Assembly (NCBI GenBank): GCA_009787075.1
Contig: WRGS01000218.1
Span: 1 to 16,157, forward strand
Direction: 5' to 3'
Origin: Paludibacter sp.
Lineage (GTDB): Bacteria > Bacteroidota > Bacteroidia > Bacteroidales > Paludibacteraceae
DNA: 16,157 bases
Part shown: piece after piece, positions 1-8,024 of the stretch
How the letters are laid out: each line of letters opens with the position of its first letter
Position numbering within the stretch: the stretch's first letter is position 1
Notes under the pieces: generated by a model
The model's input: the letters and a program-made list of their open reading frames with translations, nothing else
Database searches by the model: none
What the model was told of the DNA's origin: nothing
Made by a program: the position numbers and the translations under genes

Positions 1-1640
1 CCCGCCTCAGGTCCGATGTCGATAATCCAATCGGCAGCGCGGATAATCGCCTCGTCGTGTTCTACAACCACAACTGTATTTCCCAAATCGCGAAGTTGAT
101 ATAAAACCTTGATTAACAGATGTGTATCGCGGTCGTGCAAACCAATTGACGGCTCATCAAGCACGTAAAGCGAGCCAACTAAACTGCTTCCAAGCGAAGT
201 TGCAAGATTTATCCGCTGACTTTCTCCGCCCGAAAGCGAATTTGACAAACGATTGAGCGTGAGATAATTAAGTCCGACATCGCAAAGAAATTGAATGCGA
301 TTTTTAATTTCAATCAAAAGACGCTTTGCAATTTTTTCATCATTTTCGTTTAATTTAATATTATCGAAAAAAACTTTCAATTTTTTAATAGGCAGCAGCA
401 CAAGTTCGTTGATTGACTTGCCTGCCACGCGCACATAAGTTGCCTCTTTGCGCAGGCGAGCGCCTTTGCAGGCAGGACAAACGGTTTTTCCGCGATAACG
501 CGCCAGCATTATGCGATATTGGATTTTGTACTGATTTTCTTCCAAAAATTTGAAAAAATCGTTTATTCCTTTAAAATATTCATTTCCATTCCAAAGTATT
601 TCCCGCTGATTTTCAGTAAGTTCGTAATACGGTTTATGAATTGGGAAATCAAATTTATCAGCCGAAAGCACAAGCGCATTTTTCCATTGGCTCATTACCT
701 CGCCTCGCCAGCAAACTACAGCGTCTTCGTAAATGGAAAGCGATTTATTGGGCACAACCAAATCCTCGTCAATACCGATAACTGTGCCGAAACCTTCGCA
801 AACAGGGCACGCGCCAAGCGGATTGTTGAAACTGAAAAGATGTTCGACGGGAGTTTCAAAAATAATTCCGTCTTTTTCAAAACGATTTGAGAAAGAATAA
901 GTTACAGGCGGTTTTCCTTCTTCAAAAACTTTCAGCAAACACGAACCGCCGCTTTCGGCAAAAGCCGTTTCAACAGAATCTGATAGACGATTCAATGTTT
1001 CGCGGGAATCATCAACAGTAAGACGGTCGATTAAAAGCAACGCCTCTCCTACCCTATTCTGCTCTTTAACTTCTTGAATACCAATAAATTCACCATTAAT
1101 TTCAACTCTTGAAAATCCTTCCAAAACCAAAGTATGAAGTTTTTCCATTAAAGTTTGATTTTCACGCGGATAAATTTCCGTCAAAATAGCGACCCGCGTA
1201 CCTTGCCGCAAGGCAAGCGTTTTATTTACAACATCTTCTATCGTATGTTTTTTAACTTCTTTGCCCGAAATAGGCGAGAAAGTATGCCCGACACGCGCAT
1301 AAAGCAATTTCAAATATTCGTAAATTTCTGTGCTTGTGCCGACAGTTGAGCGCGGATTGCGGGTATTTACCTTTTGCTCAATAGCAATTGCAGGCGGAAT
1401 GCCTTTAATATAATCCACTTCGGGCTTTTTCATTCTACCCAAAAACTGCCTCGCATACGCCGACAAACTTTCAACATACCGCCGTTGCCCTTCGGCATAA
1501 AGCGTATCAAACGCTAAAGACGATTTGCCTGAACCGCTTAAACCCGTGATTACTACCAATTTATTACGCGGAATTTCTACATCAATATTTTTCAGATTAT
1601 TTACCCGCGCATTTTTTACAATTATATTTCCTTCAAGCAT
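1..1640 (-). CDS. uvrA: UvrABC excinuclease subunit A (N-terminal part, cut by window edge)
   Basis: This is the damage-recognition ATPase of nucleotide excision repair, which loads UvrB on damaged DNA. I translated the open frame leftward from the ATG at 1640-1638; 546 codons are visible and the frame runs off the left edge, so the second ATPase half is missing from the window, not from the gene. Visible landmarks are Walker A GLSGSGKS (residues 33-40), the EQK/NPRSTVGT segment (about 88-102), the ABC signature LSGGESQR (469-476) and Walker B with LDEPS (D495, E496), followed by VVVEHDEA. A zinc-type pair CPVC sits at 278-281, but the partner CxxC seen in the first zinc site of E. coli UvrA is absent: the matching stretch reads SNRFEKDGIIF. 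I believe this is common in Bacteroidota UvrA. The family is near 940 residues. The gene reads away from the amylase terminator, so it probably has its own promoter. Confidence 0.96.
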   Translation of the reverse strand, partial: MLEGNIIVKNARVNNLKNIDVEIPRNKLVVITGLSGSGKSSLAFDTLYAEGQRRYVESLSAYARQFLGRMKKPEVDYIKGIPPAIAIEQKVNTRNPRSTVGTSTEIYEYLKLLYARVGHTFSPISGKEVKKHTIEDVVNKTLALRQGTRVAILTEIYPRENQTLMEKLHTLVLEGFSRVEINGEFIGIQEVKEQNRVGEALLLIDRLTVDDSRETLNRLSDSVETAFAESGGSCLLKVFEEGKPPVTYSFSNRFEKDGIIFETPVEHLFSFNNPLGACPVCEGFGTVIGIDEDLVVPNKSLSIYEDAVVCWRGEVMSQWKNALVLSADKFDFPIHKPYYELTENQREILWNGNEYFKGINDFFKFLEENQYKIQYRIMLARYRGKTVCPACKGARLRKEATYVRVAGKSINELVLLPIKKLKVFFDNIKLNENDEKIAKRLLIEIKNRIQFLCDVGLNYLTLNRLSNSLSGGESQRINLATSLGSSLVGSLYVLDEPSIGLHDRDTHLLIKVLYQLRDLGNTVVVVEHDEAIIRAADWIIDIGPEA

Positions 1641-1821
1641 GAATTTTAAACCCTAAACCTATAATTTTACGCTATAAGCTTAGGTATTGTTTATTTTTTG
1701 TTTCTATTTTCAATTTTTGCTTTTGTCATTCTCTCACTTAATTCGCCATGTTCTAAAAAATCTTTTTCAAGAGATTTTAATTATTTTGCAAAAAGAAAAG
1801 TCATTTCTGTGAAATTTTATG

Positions 1822-1829
1822 CAAAGTTA
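1822..1829 (-). promoter_or_regulatory. Candidate -7 element for uvrA
   Basis: Read on the minus strand this is TAACTTTG, a full match to the Bacteroidota -7 consensus TAnnTTTG. No TTTG lies at the usual 19-20 base spacing upstream, so the call is weak. It would give uvrA a leader of roughly 175 bases. A poorer alternative is TAGGTTTA close to the start codon. Confidence 0.35.
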
Positions 1830-1864
1830 CTGTTTTTTCTACAAATATTTTTAAATAAACACAA

Positions 1865-1892
1865 CAAAAGCCCTGAATATACAAGGCTTTTG
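1865..1892 (-). terminator. Rho-independent terminator of the amylase gene
   Basis: Arms CAAAAGCC (1865-1872) and GGCTTTTG (1885-1892) form a perfect 8-bp stem around a 12-base loop. On the minus strand the stem is followed by TTGTGTTTATTT, a T-rich tail. It lies about 50 bases past the amylase stop. A second AT-rich inverted repeat, AACAACAAA / TTTGTTGTT (1900-1918), lies between the stop and this stem. Confidence 0.65.
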
Positions 1893-1940
1893 CTAAATAA
1901 ACAACAAATTTTGTTGTTCGTTCGTTTGTATTTTAGAATT

Positions 1941-4559
1941 TTAAATTATCACCTTTTTCCCTGAAACGATATAAACGCCCCGCTGCAAATTGCTGATAAT
2001 ATTTAATCCCACTTGCAAATTCGCTGTGCGCACAAGGCGACCATCAACAGAAAATATAGTAACGGTTTGCGCTTCACGGCTTTCGATGCACAAATTGCCT
2101 GCGGCAACAAAAATTCTCAAATTTTCATAATTATTCAGATTTTCGGTTGCAGAGGTACAGTCTGTTTCTGATAAAGTCCGTTCAATAGCCGCGCTTTCGC
2201 TTGAGGCTACTTGATAAATTGCACCATTTGTAACATGCCAGCCGGGCTGTCCGCCAGAAGGCGTTTGCTGATTCGATGTGTTGAATAGAATTTGCCAAGT
2301 TGTCGCAATATTTTGGTTGAAAATAAATTTGAAATAATTATTTCCCAAATTTGTCATTGCCTGACCAGGCCATGCGCCAAGTATCATATTTGTTGTGCCT
2401 GAACTTGAGTCATAAACATAAAGATTTACATTGTCGCCCCAAGTGTCTGGTTTATGGAAAAATACTGCCTGCTCGCCATAGCAAAGTTTCGGTTCAACAA
2501 CGGTAATGGGTCCTCCTGTGTCTGTAGTTAGTTCTTCCTGCGTACCATCATAACTTCCTGCATTCACGTTTACAGACGAAGAACCATAAATATATTTTCC
2601 ATCATCGCCAACTTTTCCCGGAGCGGCAGTTAGAGAAGTGGTAAGCACATACACGCGGAGATTGCCTTTACCCGAACAGTTGGCGGTAAGAGTGCCATTG
2701 GTAACATTTTGAACATCGCCTGTAACAGCGTCTTTGTATGTTCCATTGGGAATACTGCTGAAAGTTGCATTGCCCGAAATTGTAACAAGAGCGTAACTGT
2801 CGGTTGTAGCATCTGTATAACGGCGTTTGAAAGCCATACCGCCTGATACATTATCGGTGGAATATTGTCCTTTGCGCAAAGCAGGAACAGCCTGACGAAT
2901 TTTATTCAAACGTTGAAGATGCAGAGCAAGTGGAGATTTGAGCGTTACAGCCATATTGCCTGTCGCATTGGAATAAGTAGCAAAATCAGTAACATTAACA
3001 TTACCTTTAATGTATCCTCCAAAATATGCACGTCCTGTATTTATAAGCGGTGTATTTGGTCCGTCATCAATAATTTTTCCTTTTTTAAATTCAATTTCAG
3101 AACCATAGTAAAGACACGGAATACCACGAAAAGTGAACATCAGCGACATATTTTCTGCCCATGTCGATTGGTCTCCATTAAAACGTACTCTTTCGTCAGG
3201 TTCCGGTGAATAATCGTGCGAATCTACATAAACCATATTCCATGTAGCATCTGCATAAGTATTATCAAAATTTTTACAGTTAAAAGCGTCATAAGCATTG
3301 GAAAAATTACGATGCATCGGAAAATCAATCACATTCAAATCGCTTTTTTGAGAATAACTTACTGTACGATAGTTGTTGCCGTTCAAATAATGATTGCTTG
3401 ACGAAGGCTGACCGCCTGTATTGTTGTTTGCATTCCACAGTTGAATACACGAATTGATATTGGTAAAGTTCGGAACAACGGCATCCCAGTTGTTGGCATA
3501 TACTGCAACATTGTTGTATTGAGTTGCATCTTCGCTCCACGAATAGTTCACACTTTCTTTCCATGTATAAAAAGGTGCTGAAAGTGCTGCTATATCGTGA
3601 TTCCAAGGTCCTCTTACGCGAGCGCAAATTTCTGCACAAAGATAAAAATTAGGCTTTCCTGCTGCTGCTGCTGCTGCCATAAGACGCGGTGTGAACACTT
3701 TATTAAAAGTAACACGCGAAATATGTTTGCCTGTATCAATACGAAAACCATCAACACCCATATTGATAAACTGCGTATAACACTGTATCAGATAATTATA
3801 CACTGCAGGGTTTTCGGTATTCAAATCCACACAGTCGCCTGCTATCTGCGCCCACCATTCGCCAATAGTTTCCCAAGAAAAATTGCCGTAATGATGCCAA
3901 TAATTGTGCGAATCGTGGTTTTGTCCGTCTGTATTTTTCATCAACGCCAAACGCGTTTGATATTGCTCTCCGCCCGACATACTTGCGTAATTAGCAGGCA
4001 ATTGACTGTTCGGATGACGTTGCATACAATTGATATTCCCCAAATCGCCCTGTTTTTTGAACATAGGACAAAGCGTTTCTTCGCCAAAATTACCTGTGTG
4101 GTTAAGCACAATATCAAGAATAATTTTCATTCCACGCGCATGAACTGCGTTTATAACATCTTGAAAATTAACATCTTCTGAATTGTAACGTTCATCAACT
4201 TTGTTGAAATTCATTGCATGGTAGCCGTGATAGTCGTACCCTGATGCGTTTTCAACAACAGGCGTTATCCAAACAGCGGTAAAACCGAGCGCTTTTATGT
4301 AATCAAGTTTTTCGATTAAGCCTTTAAAATCGCCGCGCCATGCGGGGTCGCCCGGATTATTGCCGTCCCAGCATTTTACATTATTACCAGAATCTCCATC
4401 ATAAAAACGGGTTGTAATAACAAAATAAATGGTTTCATCGCGAAAATCAGTTCGTCCGCCAACAAAGCCGGCAAACATCTGCTGCGATAAAATCAGTGAA
4501 ATTGATGCAATAATGAGTTTTTGATAAATGTTTCTCATATAAAAATAATTATTAGACAT
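1941..4559 (-). CDS. Secreted GH13 alpha-amylase with CBM26-like module and T9SS sorting domain
   Basis: An 872-residue extracellular starch-degrading enzyme that hydrolyses alpha-1,4-glucan. A hydrophobic signal segment (about residues 14-30) follows basic residues. The GH13 conserved regions are all present: DIVLNH (149-154), GFRIDTGKH with nucleophile D275, acid/base E310 in CAEIC, and D449 in VDSHD. The catalytic part ends near residue 640. Residues about 690-785 (FFHKPDTWGDNVNLYVY... GWHVTNG) resemble a CBM26-type starch-binding module. The last 65 residues (IFSVDGRLVR, LQRGVYIVSGKK) match the type A sorting domain of the type IX secretion system, so the protein should cross the outer membrane by T9SS. 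A run of six alanines (295-300) comes from a GCT-type repeat. Start: the ATG at 4559 is used; an ATG eight codons in (4538) is also plausible and gives a cleaner signal peptide. It has its own promoter and terminator, so it is probably monocistronic. Confidence 0.93.
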   Translation of the reverse strand: MSNNYFYMRNIYQKLIIASISLILSQQMFAGFVGGRTDFRDETIYFVITTRFYDGDSGNNVKCWDGNNPGDPAWRGDFKGLIEKLDYIKALGFTAVWITPVVENASGYDYHGYHAMNFNKVDERYNSEDVNFQDVINAVHARGMKIILDIVLNHTGNFGEETLCPMFKKQGDLGNINCMQRHPNSQLPANYASMSGGEQYQTRLALMKNTDGQNHDSHNYWHHYGNFSWETIGEWWAQIAGDCVDLNTENPAVYNYLIQCYTQFINMGVDGFRIDTGKHISRVTFNKVFTPRLMAAAAAAGKPNFYLCAEICARVRGPWNHDIAALSAPFYTWKESVNYSWSEDATQYNNVAVYANNWDAVVPNFTNINSCIQLWNANNNTGGQPSSSNHYLNGNNYRTVSYSQKSDLNVIDFPMHRNFSNAYDAFNCKNFDNTYADATWNMVYVDSHDYSPEPDERVRFNGDQSTWAENMSLMFTFRGIPCLYYGSEIEFKKGKIIDDGPNTPLINTGRAYFGGYIKGNVNVTDFATYSNATGNMAVTLKSPLALHLQRLNKIRQAVPALRKGQYSTDNVSGGMAFKRRYTDATTDSYALVTISGNATFSSIPNGTYKDAVTGDVQNVTNGTLTANCSGKGNLRVYVLTTSLTAAPGKVGDDGKYIYGSSSVNVNAGSYDGTQEELTTDTGGPITVVEPKLCYGEQAVFFHKPDTWGDNVNLYVYDSSSGTTNMILGAWPGQAMTNLGNNYFKFIFNQNIATTWQILFNTSNQQTPSGGQPGWHVTNGAIYQVASSESAAIERTLSETDCTSATENLNNYENLRIFVAAGNLCIESREAQTVTIFSVDGRLVRTANLQVGLNIISNLQRGVYIVSGKKVII

Positions 4560-4592
4560 TGTTAAAATAAATTACTATTAAAAAATTGGGTG

Positions 4593-4624
4593 CAAAGGTC
4601 TGTAAAAAAAGGTAATTTTCCAAA
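4593..4624 (-). promoter_or_regulatory. Promoter of the amylase gene
   Basis: On the minus strand a TTTG (4624-4621) is followed after 20 bases by GACCTTTG (4600-4593), one mismatch from TAnnTTTG. Transcription would begin near 4586, leaving a leader of about 27 bases before the ATG at 4559. Spacing agrees with the other promoters in the window. Confidence 0.6.
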
Positions 4625-4836
4625 AAAAGAAATATTATATTACGAAATTTTCTTTGCAAACGTTAGCGGAGTTTCAAAATAATACTTTAAGTTTGTTTAA
4701 AAATTAATCAAAATAAATATTTACGTACATAAACTCTATTGTTTTTTGTTTAACAAGTTCTTTTTTATTACTGATTGTTTTAACAGTTTTTTATCTTTCG
4801 TGCATTTTTCAGTAAGTTCCGCTGCGCTTCACATAC

Positions 4837-4850
4837 GGTTATTAATAACC
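4837..4850. repeat. Perfect 14-base palindrome
   Basis: GGTTATTAATAACC is fully self-complementary, the kind of site a dimeric regulator binds. It lies about 280 bases upstream of the amylase start and about 110 bases past the prfA stop. No regulator gene is adjacent, so its role is unknown. Confidence 0.5.
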
Positions 4851-4960
4851 TGAATTTTGGATAAGAAATAGCCCATTATGGCTTAAATATCAATAGAATA
4901 CAATTGAAAATCAATATTTTGGATTGCTTCGCTGCGCTACCAATGACGTGAAACATTTTC

Positions 4961-6046
4961 TTACAATTCACTTTCTTTCAATCTCTCAGCGTTTTCTGCA
5001 ACAATCAGTTTGTCAATAAGGTCTTGAATATTCCCGTTCATAAAATCGTTAAGATTATAAACGGTGTAATTAATTCTGTGGTCGGTAATCCTGCCTTGCG
5101 GATAATTATAAGTGCGGATTTTTGCTGAACGGTCGCCTGTGCTTACCATTGTGCGGCGGCGGTTGGTAATTTCTGAAAGATGTTTTTGCAATTCAATGTC
5201 GTACAGTTTGTTGCGCAACATTTGCATCGCCATTTCTCTGTTTTCCAATTGAGAGCGCGTAACCTGACATTGTACCATAATTCCCGTTGGTTTGTGGGTA
5301 ATCTGCACTTTTGTTTCCACTTTATTTACATTTTGCCCGCCCGCGCCGCTCGACCGCGCTGTCTGAATTTCCAAATCGGCAGGGTTGATTTCCACATCAA
5401 CTTCATCGGCTTCGGGCAACACAGCAACTGTCGCCGCCGAAGTATGCACACGTCCCTGAGTTTCAGTTACAGGTACGCGCTGAACGCGATGTACACCCGA
5501 TTCGTATTTCAAAGTGCCATAAACATCGTTGCCCGAAACGGTAAAAATTATTTCCTTGTATCCACCGATTGTACCTTCACTAAGGCTCGTAATTTCCATT
5601 TTCCAAGCTTTTGAATCAATATATTTGGAATACATTTTAAAAAGGTCGCCTGCAAAAATTGCCGCTTCATCGCCGCCTGTTCCGCCGCGAATTTCCATAA
5701 CTACATTTTTGGCATCTTCAGGGTCGGCGGGAATAAGCAAAAATTTGATTTGTTCCTCCATTTCGGGAATTTGCGGCTCAAGAGTTTCAATTTCGGCTCG
5801 CGCCATTTCGCGTATTTCAGGGTCAGATTCGTTTGACAAAATATCTTTTGCTTCTGCAATGTTGTCAAGCGCAGTTTTGTAATGCGTCCGCGCCTGCATA
5901 ATGCGTTCGAGTTCAGAATATTCGCGGTTTAATCTGATATAACGCTGCATATCGGCAATTACGTTTGGATCGGTAATTAATGTGCCAATTTCGTCAAAAC
6001 GATATTGCAGCCCGTCTAATCGGGAAAGAAGTGAGTTTTCGGACAT
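4961..6046 (-). CDS. prfA: Peptide chain release factor 1
   Basis: This factor recognises UAA and UAG stop codons in the ribosomal A site and triggers peptidyl-tRNA hydrolysis. The 361-residue length is standard. The codon-recognition tripeptide appears as PVT (residues 192-194, in VQRVPVTETQGR), which marks RF1 rather than RF2. The catalytic GGQ is at 236-238 in SSGAGGQNVNKVE. The N-terminal part (1 to about 100) is the helical domain. The start follows a leader of about 27 bases from a perfect -7 element. The TPR lipoprotein gene upstream is on the same strand 63 bases away, so read-through from it is also possible. No frameshift site is expected in prfA and none is seen. Confidence 0.97.
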   Translation of the reverse strand: MSENSLLSRLDGLQYRFDEIGTLITDPNVIADMQRYIRLNREYSELERIMQARTHYKTALDNIAEAKDILSNESDPEIREMARAEIETLEPQIPEMEEQIKFLLIPADPEDAKNVVMEIRGGTGGDEAAIFAGDLFKMYSKYIDSKAWKMEITSLSEGTIGGYKEIIFTVSGNDVYGTLKYESGVHRVQRVPVTETQGRVHTSAATVAVLPEADEVDVEINPADLEIQTARSSGAGGQNVNKVETKVQITHKPTGIMVQCQVTRSQLENREMAMQMLRNKLYDIELQKHLSEITNRRRTMVSTGDRSAKIRTYNYPQGRITDHRINYTVYNLNDFMNGNIQDLIDKLIVAENAERLKESEL

Positions 6047-6079
6047 TTTTCAGGTGTTAATATAAAAAAAACAGGAGTG

Positions 6080-6087
6080 CAAAAGTA
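6080..6087 (-). promoter_or_regulatory. Candidate -7 element for prfA
   Basis: The minus strand reads TACTTTTG, a perfect TAnnTTTG, placing a start site near 6073 and a leader of about 27 bases. The nearest upstream TTTG is only 14 bases away, so the -33 element is not convincing. Confidence 0.45.
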
Positions 6088-6109
6088 CAAAATTATTTCA
6101 TCAAAATTT

Positions 6110-7840
6110 TTATTTCTCTGAGTTTTCTTTAATTTTAATATTAATTTTTTCGGCATCTTCGCCTTCTGCTATGGCTTTTTGCCACATTTCAACGGCTTTT
6201 TTCGGGTCATCATTTTTCAATAAAATATCACCATAATGGTCGTAAATAACGCCGTTTTGTTCGTTCTTATTCAAATTTGAAATTGCTTTTTCAATATAAA
6301 GTTTTGCCAGTGAATAACTTTCGCGCTCATACAAAATCCACGCATAAGTATCCAAAAAAGTCGGATTATTCGGCTCTGCCTCAACTGTTTTTGCGCTCAT
6401 TGCCTCCGCTTTGCGCAAATTTTGCTTGGCGAGCGAAAGATAATAAGCATAATTATTCATAACATAAAGATTTGTCGGATTTGCACTAAGAGAATTTTCG
6501 TAAGCGGCAAATGCACTGTCTGTTTGGTTGATTTTGTAAAACGCATCAGCCATAATCGAATACAAATCGCCTTTCAACATTTGATTTTCAGAATCTAAAA
6601 TGCTCACGCCCTTTTGCGTAGCGGCAATAGTTTCATTATATTTATCTAACTGGAAAGCGGCAATTGCTTTAAAATAATAAAATTGCGGTAAATTGGGGAA
6701 AATTGTAATTGCCTCATTGCATTCTTTAAGCGTTTTACTGTAATTTTTTTTTGATAAATAATATTGAATTAATTCGCCCCACACTTTTTCATTTTTCGGG
6801 TCAATATTAATCATGGTTTCAAGTTCAGCAATTGCTTCGTCCTCACGGTTTTGTGTTTGCAAAAAAAGATAATAAAAAGCATGCGGCTGTTCTTCGAGCG
6901 GATAACGCTCAATCAAAGTTTTCAACAGATTTTCCGTTTCACCCGCGCGGGAATTGTCATTAACGGTTTGCCTTATATATTCGCCCAAAATTTGAATTTT
7001 TGTGTCAATGTCCAAATTGTCGTTTTTCAATGCTTCGGTTATCATTTCCAAAGCCTTGTCAGGCTGATTTTCCAGCCTGTAATAATCTGCCAAACTCACA
7101 TAAACCAACGGGTTTTGCGGGTCTGCCTGACGGATTTCCTCAAAAATTGTAAAAGCCGCACTATTTTGTCCTGATTGCATCAGAAGCGTTGCTTTAAGTA
7201 ATTTATAACGCATCTGATAAGGATATTTTGCAATTAAACGCTCAATTTCGGCAAAAGCCAATTTCGTATTATTATTTTGCAAATGAAGTTTAAATTTTTC
7301 AATGGAGATTTCTTCGGTCATTCCAGTCAGTTTTTCGAGGTCATCGTATGCTTTCAAAGCGCGTTTTATATCTTTATTATAAATATAAATATCTGCCAGC
7401 ATTTGATAAATCTGCGTGTTTTGCGGGTGAAATTTTTGCGTTTGTTCAGCAAGTTCGAGCGCATTTATTTCATCGCCAAGTTCCATATAAAGCGAAATAA
7501 GTTGAAAACTGTACCACCAATCGTGCGGGGCAATTTCTACCGCCCATTGCAGATGCTTCAATGCTTTCGGCATATTGTGGTACTGCAAAAACATCAGCCC
7601 AAGTTCCGAATGAATTGCGGCATTTGCGCTGTCTATTTCATTACAACGCGCAAAATTTTCCAGCGCAGAATCGTAATTACCGTTGCTTTTCAGCCGAATT
7701 GCTTCATAAAAAAGCGAATCGCGCAGCAAAAGTTCCGATTCAGAAAGATTTACAGTCGGTTTATAAACTTTCTTGACAGGAGAACATGCATTTAATAAAA
7801 TAAAAAAAATAAAGAGAAAATATAAAAGTAAATTTTTCAT
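6110..7840 (-). CDS. TPR-repeat lipoprotein
   Basis: A 576-residue protein with a lipoprotein signal peptide: basic start, hydrophobic core FLFIFFILL and lipobox LNAC, with lipidation expected on C19. Nearly all the rest (about 45-555) is tandem tetratricopeptide repeats. Repeat-like units are visible as YDSALENFARCNEIDSANA (about 56-74), LGLMFLQYHNMPKALKHLQ (80-98), LADYYRLENQPDKALEM (250-266), ADAFYKINQTDSAFAAYENS (431-450) and YGDILLKNDDPKKAVEMWQK (536-555). TPR arrays are protein-docking scaffolds; no catalytic motif is seen. It should sit at the cell envelope, anchored in a membrane. Such proteins are common in Bacteroidota and are mostly uncharacterised; the specific partner is unknown. 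It is transcribed divergently from the DUF4831 gene and precedes prfA by 63 bases. Confidence 0.88.
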   Translation of the reverse strand: MKNLLLYFLFIFFILLNACSPVKKVYKPTVNLSESELLLRDSLFYEAIRLKSNGNYDSALENFARCNEIDSANAAIHSELGLMFLQYHNMPKALKHLQWAVEIAPHDWWYSFQLISLYMELGDEINALELAEQTQKFHPQNTQIYQMLADIYIYNKDIKRALKAYDDLEKLTGMTEEISIEKFKLHLQNNNTKLAFAEIERLIAKYPYQMRYKLLKATLLMQSGQNSAAFTIFEEIRQADPQNPLVYVSLADYYRLENQPDKALEMITEALKNDNLDIDTKIQILGEYIRQTVNDNSRAGETENLLKTLIERYPLEEQPHAFYYLFLQTQNREDEAIAELETMINIDPKNEKVWGELIQYYLSKKNYSKTLKECNEAITIFPNLPQFYYFKAIAAFQLDKYNETIAATQKGVSILDSENQMLKGDLYSIMADAFYKINQTDSAFAAYENSLSANPTNLYVMNNYAYYLSLAKQNLRKAEAMSAKTVEAEPNNPTFLDTYAWILYERESYSLAKLYIEKAISNLNKNEQNGVIYDHYGDILLKNDDPKKAVEMWQKAIAEGEDAEKINIKIKENSEK

Positions 7841-7910
7841 TCGTTCAAAAAAATAAAAATTAAAAACAATAAAGTTAATGTATAATATTTAGTAGATTAT
7901 TTTTCTGCAG

Positions 7911-7941
7911 CAAAAATACTGCATTTTATTCAAACGACAAA
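7911..7941 (-). promoter_or_regulatory. Promoter of the TPR lipoprotein gene
   Basis: On the minus strand TTTG (7941-7938) is followed after 19 bases by TATTTTTG (7918-7911), matching both consensus boxes. Transcription would start near 7905, giving a leader of about 65 bases before the ATG at 7840. Confidence 0.7.
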
Positions 7942-7959
7942 AATTTCGGTGATTTCTAA

Positions 7960-7990
7960 ATTGTGGAATGGTAAATATTTTGTATTTTTG
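7960..7990 (+). promoter_or_regulatory. Promoter of the DUF4831-rfbC-tatD-tdk run
   Basis: ATTG (7960-7963), 19 bases, then a perfect TATTTTTG (7983-7990). Transcription should begin near 7996. This matters for the start call: the upstream ATG at 7968 lies between the two boxes and would not be on the transcript, while the ATG at 8025 has a leader of about 29 bases. Confidence 0.65.
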
Positions 7991-8024
7991 CAAATCAAAT
8001 TTAAAATTTTATTTTTTTTATATT

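Larger units (their letters stand above)
1641..1940. other. Intergenic region between amylase stop and uvrA start
   Basis: About 300 AT-rich bases. On the minus strand this holds the 3' end of the amylase transcript with two hairpins (1865-1892 and 1900-1918), then a candidate -7 element for uvrA at 1822-1829. A plus-strand frame of 88 codons (1698-1964) crosses both hairpins and overlaps the amylase stop. It looks like no known protein and has a composition expected from AT-rich noncoding DNA, so I do not call a gene. Confidence 0.6.
4560..4960. other. 401-base intergenic region between prfA stop and amylase start
   Basis: No gene is seen. The part nearest the amylase holds its promoter. 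A perfect 14-base palindrome, GGTTATTAATAACC, lies at 4837-4850. The 9-mer CGCTGCGCT occurs twice (4820-4828 and 4930-4938), in segments whose higher GC content contrasts with the AT-rich surroundings. The second sits in GGATTGCTTCGCTGCGCTAC followed by CAATGACG, where ATTG and CAAT can pair; it resembles short GC-rich intergenic repeats found scattered in many genomes. A small stem AGCC / GGCT at about 4872-4887 could act as a weak prfA terminator. Confidence 0.5.

Noticed and set aside
519..1349. Two plus-strand frames (519-890 and 1155-1349)
   Set aside because: Both are antisense to the conserved uvrA frame, which explains this DNA fully.
1698..1964. Plus-strand frame of 88 codons between uvrA and the amylase
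   Set aside because: It crosses two hairpins including the amylase terminator, overlaps the amylase stop antisense, resembles no family, and its Phe/Lys/Leu-rich composition is what AT-rich noncoding DNA gives.
3661..3680. GCT triplet run in the amylase gene as a possible variable repeat
   Set aside because: It keeps the reading frame and encodes a short alanine run in a helix region of the catalytic domain; no sign of phase variation.
2865..4181. Several long plus-strand frames opposite the amylase, the longest 194 codons
   Set aside because: They lie wholly antisense to a protein with intact GH13 motifs and look like shadow frames with Cys/Ile-rich, family-free translations.
5180..5882. 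Plus-strand frames opposite prfA
   Set aside because: Antisense shadows of a conserved housekeeping gene.
6851..7795. Plus-strand frames opposite the TPR lipoprotein gene
   Set aside because: Repeated TPR codons create open antisense frames; no start signals or family resemblance.
7968..8024. N-terminal extension of the DUF4831 protein
   Set aside because: Its ATG sits between the promoter boxes and the signal peptide starts cleanly at 8025.
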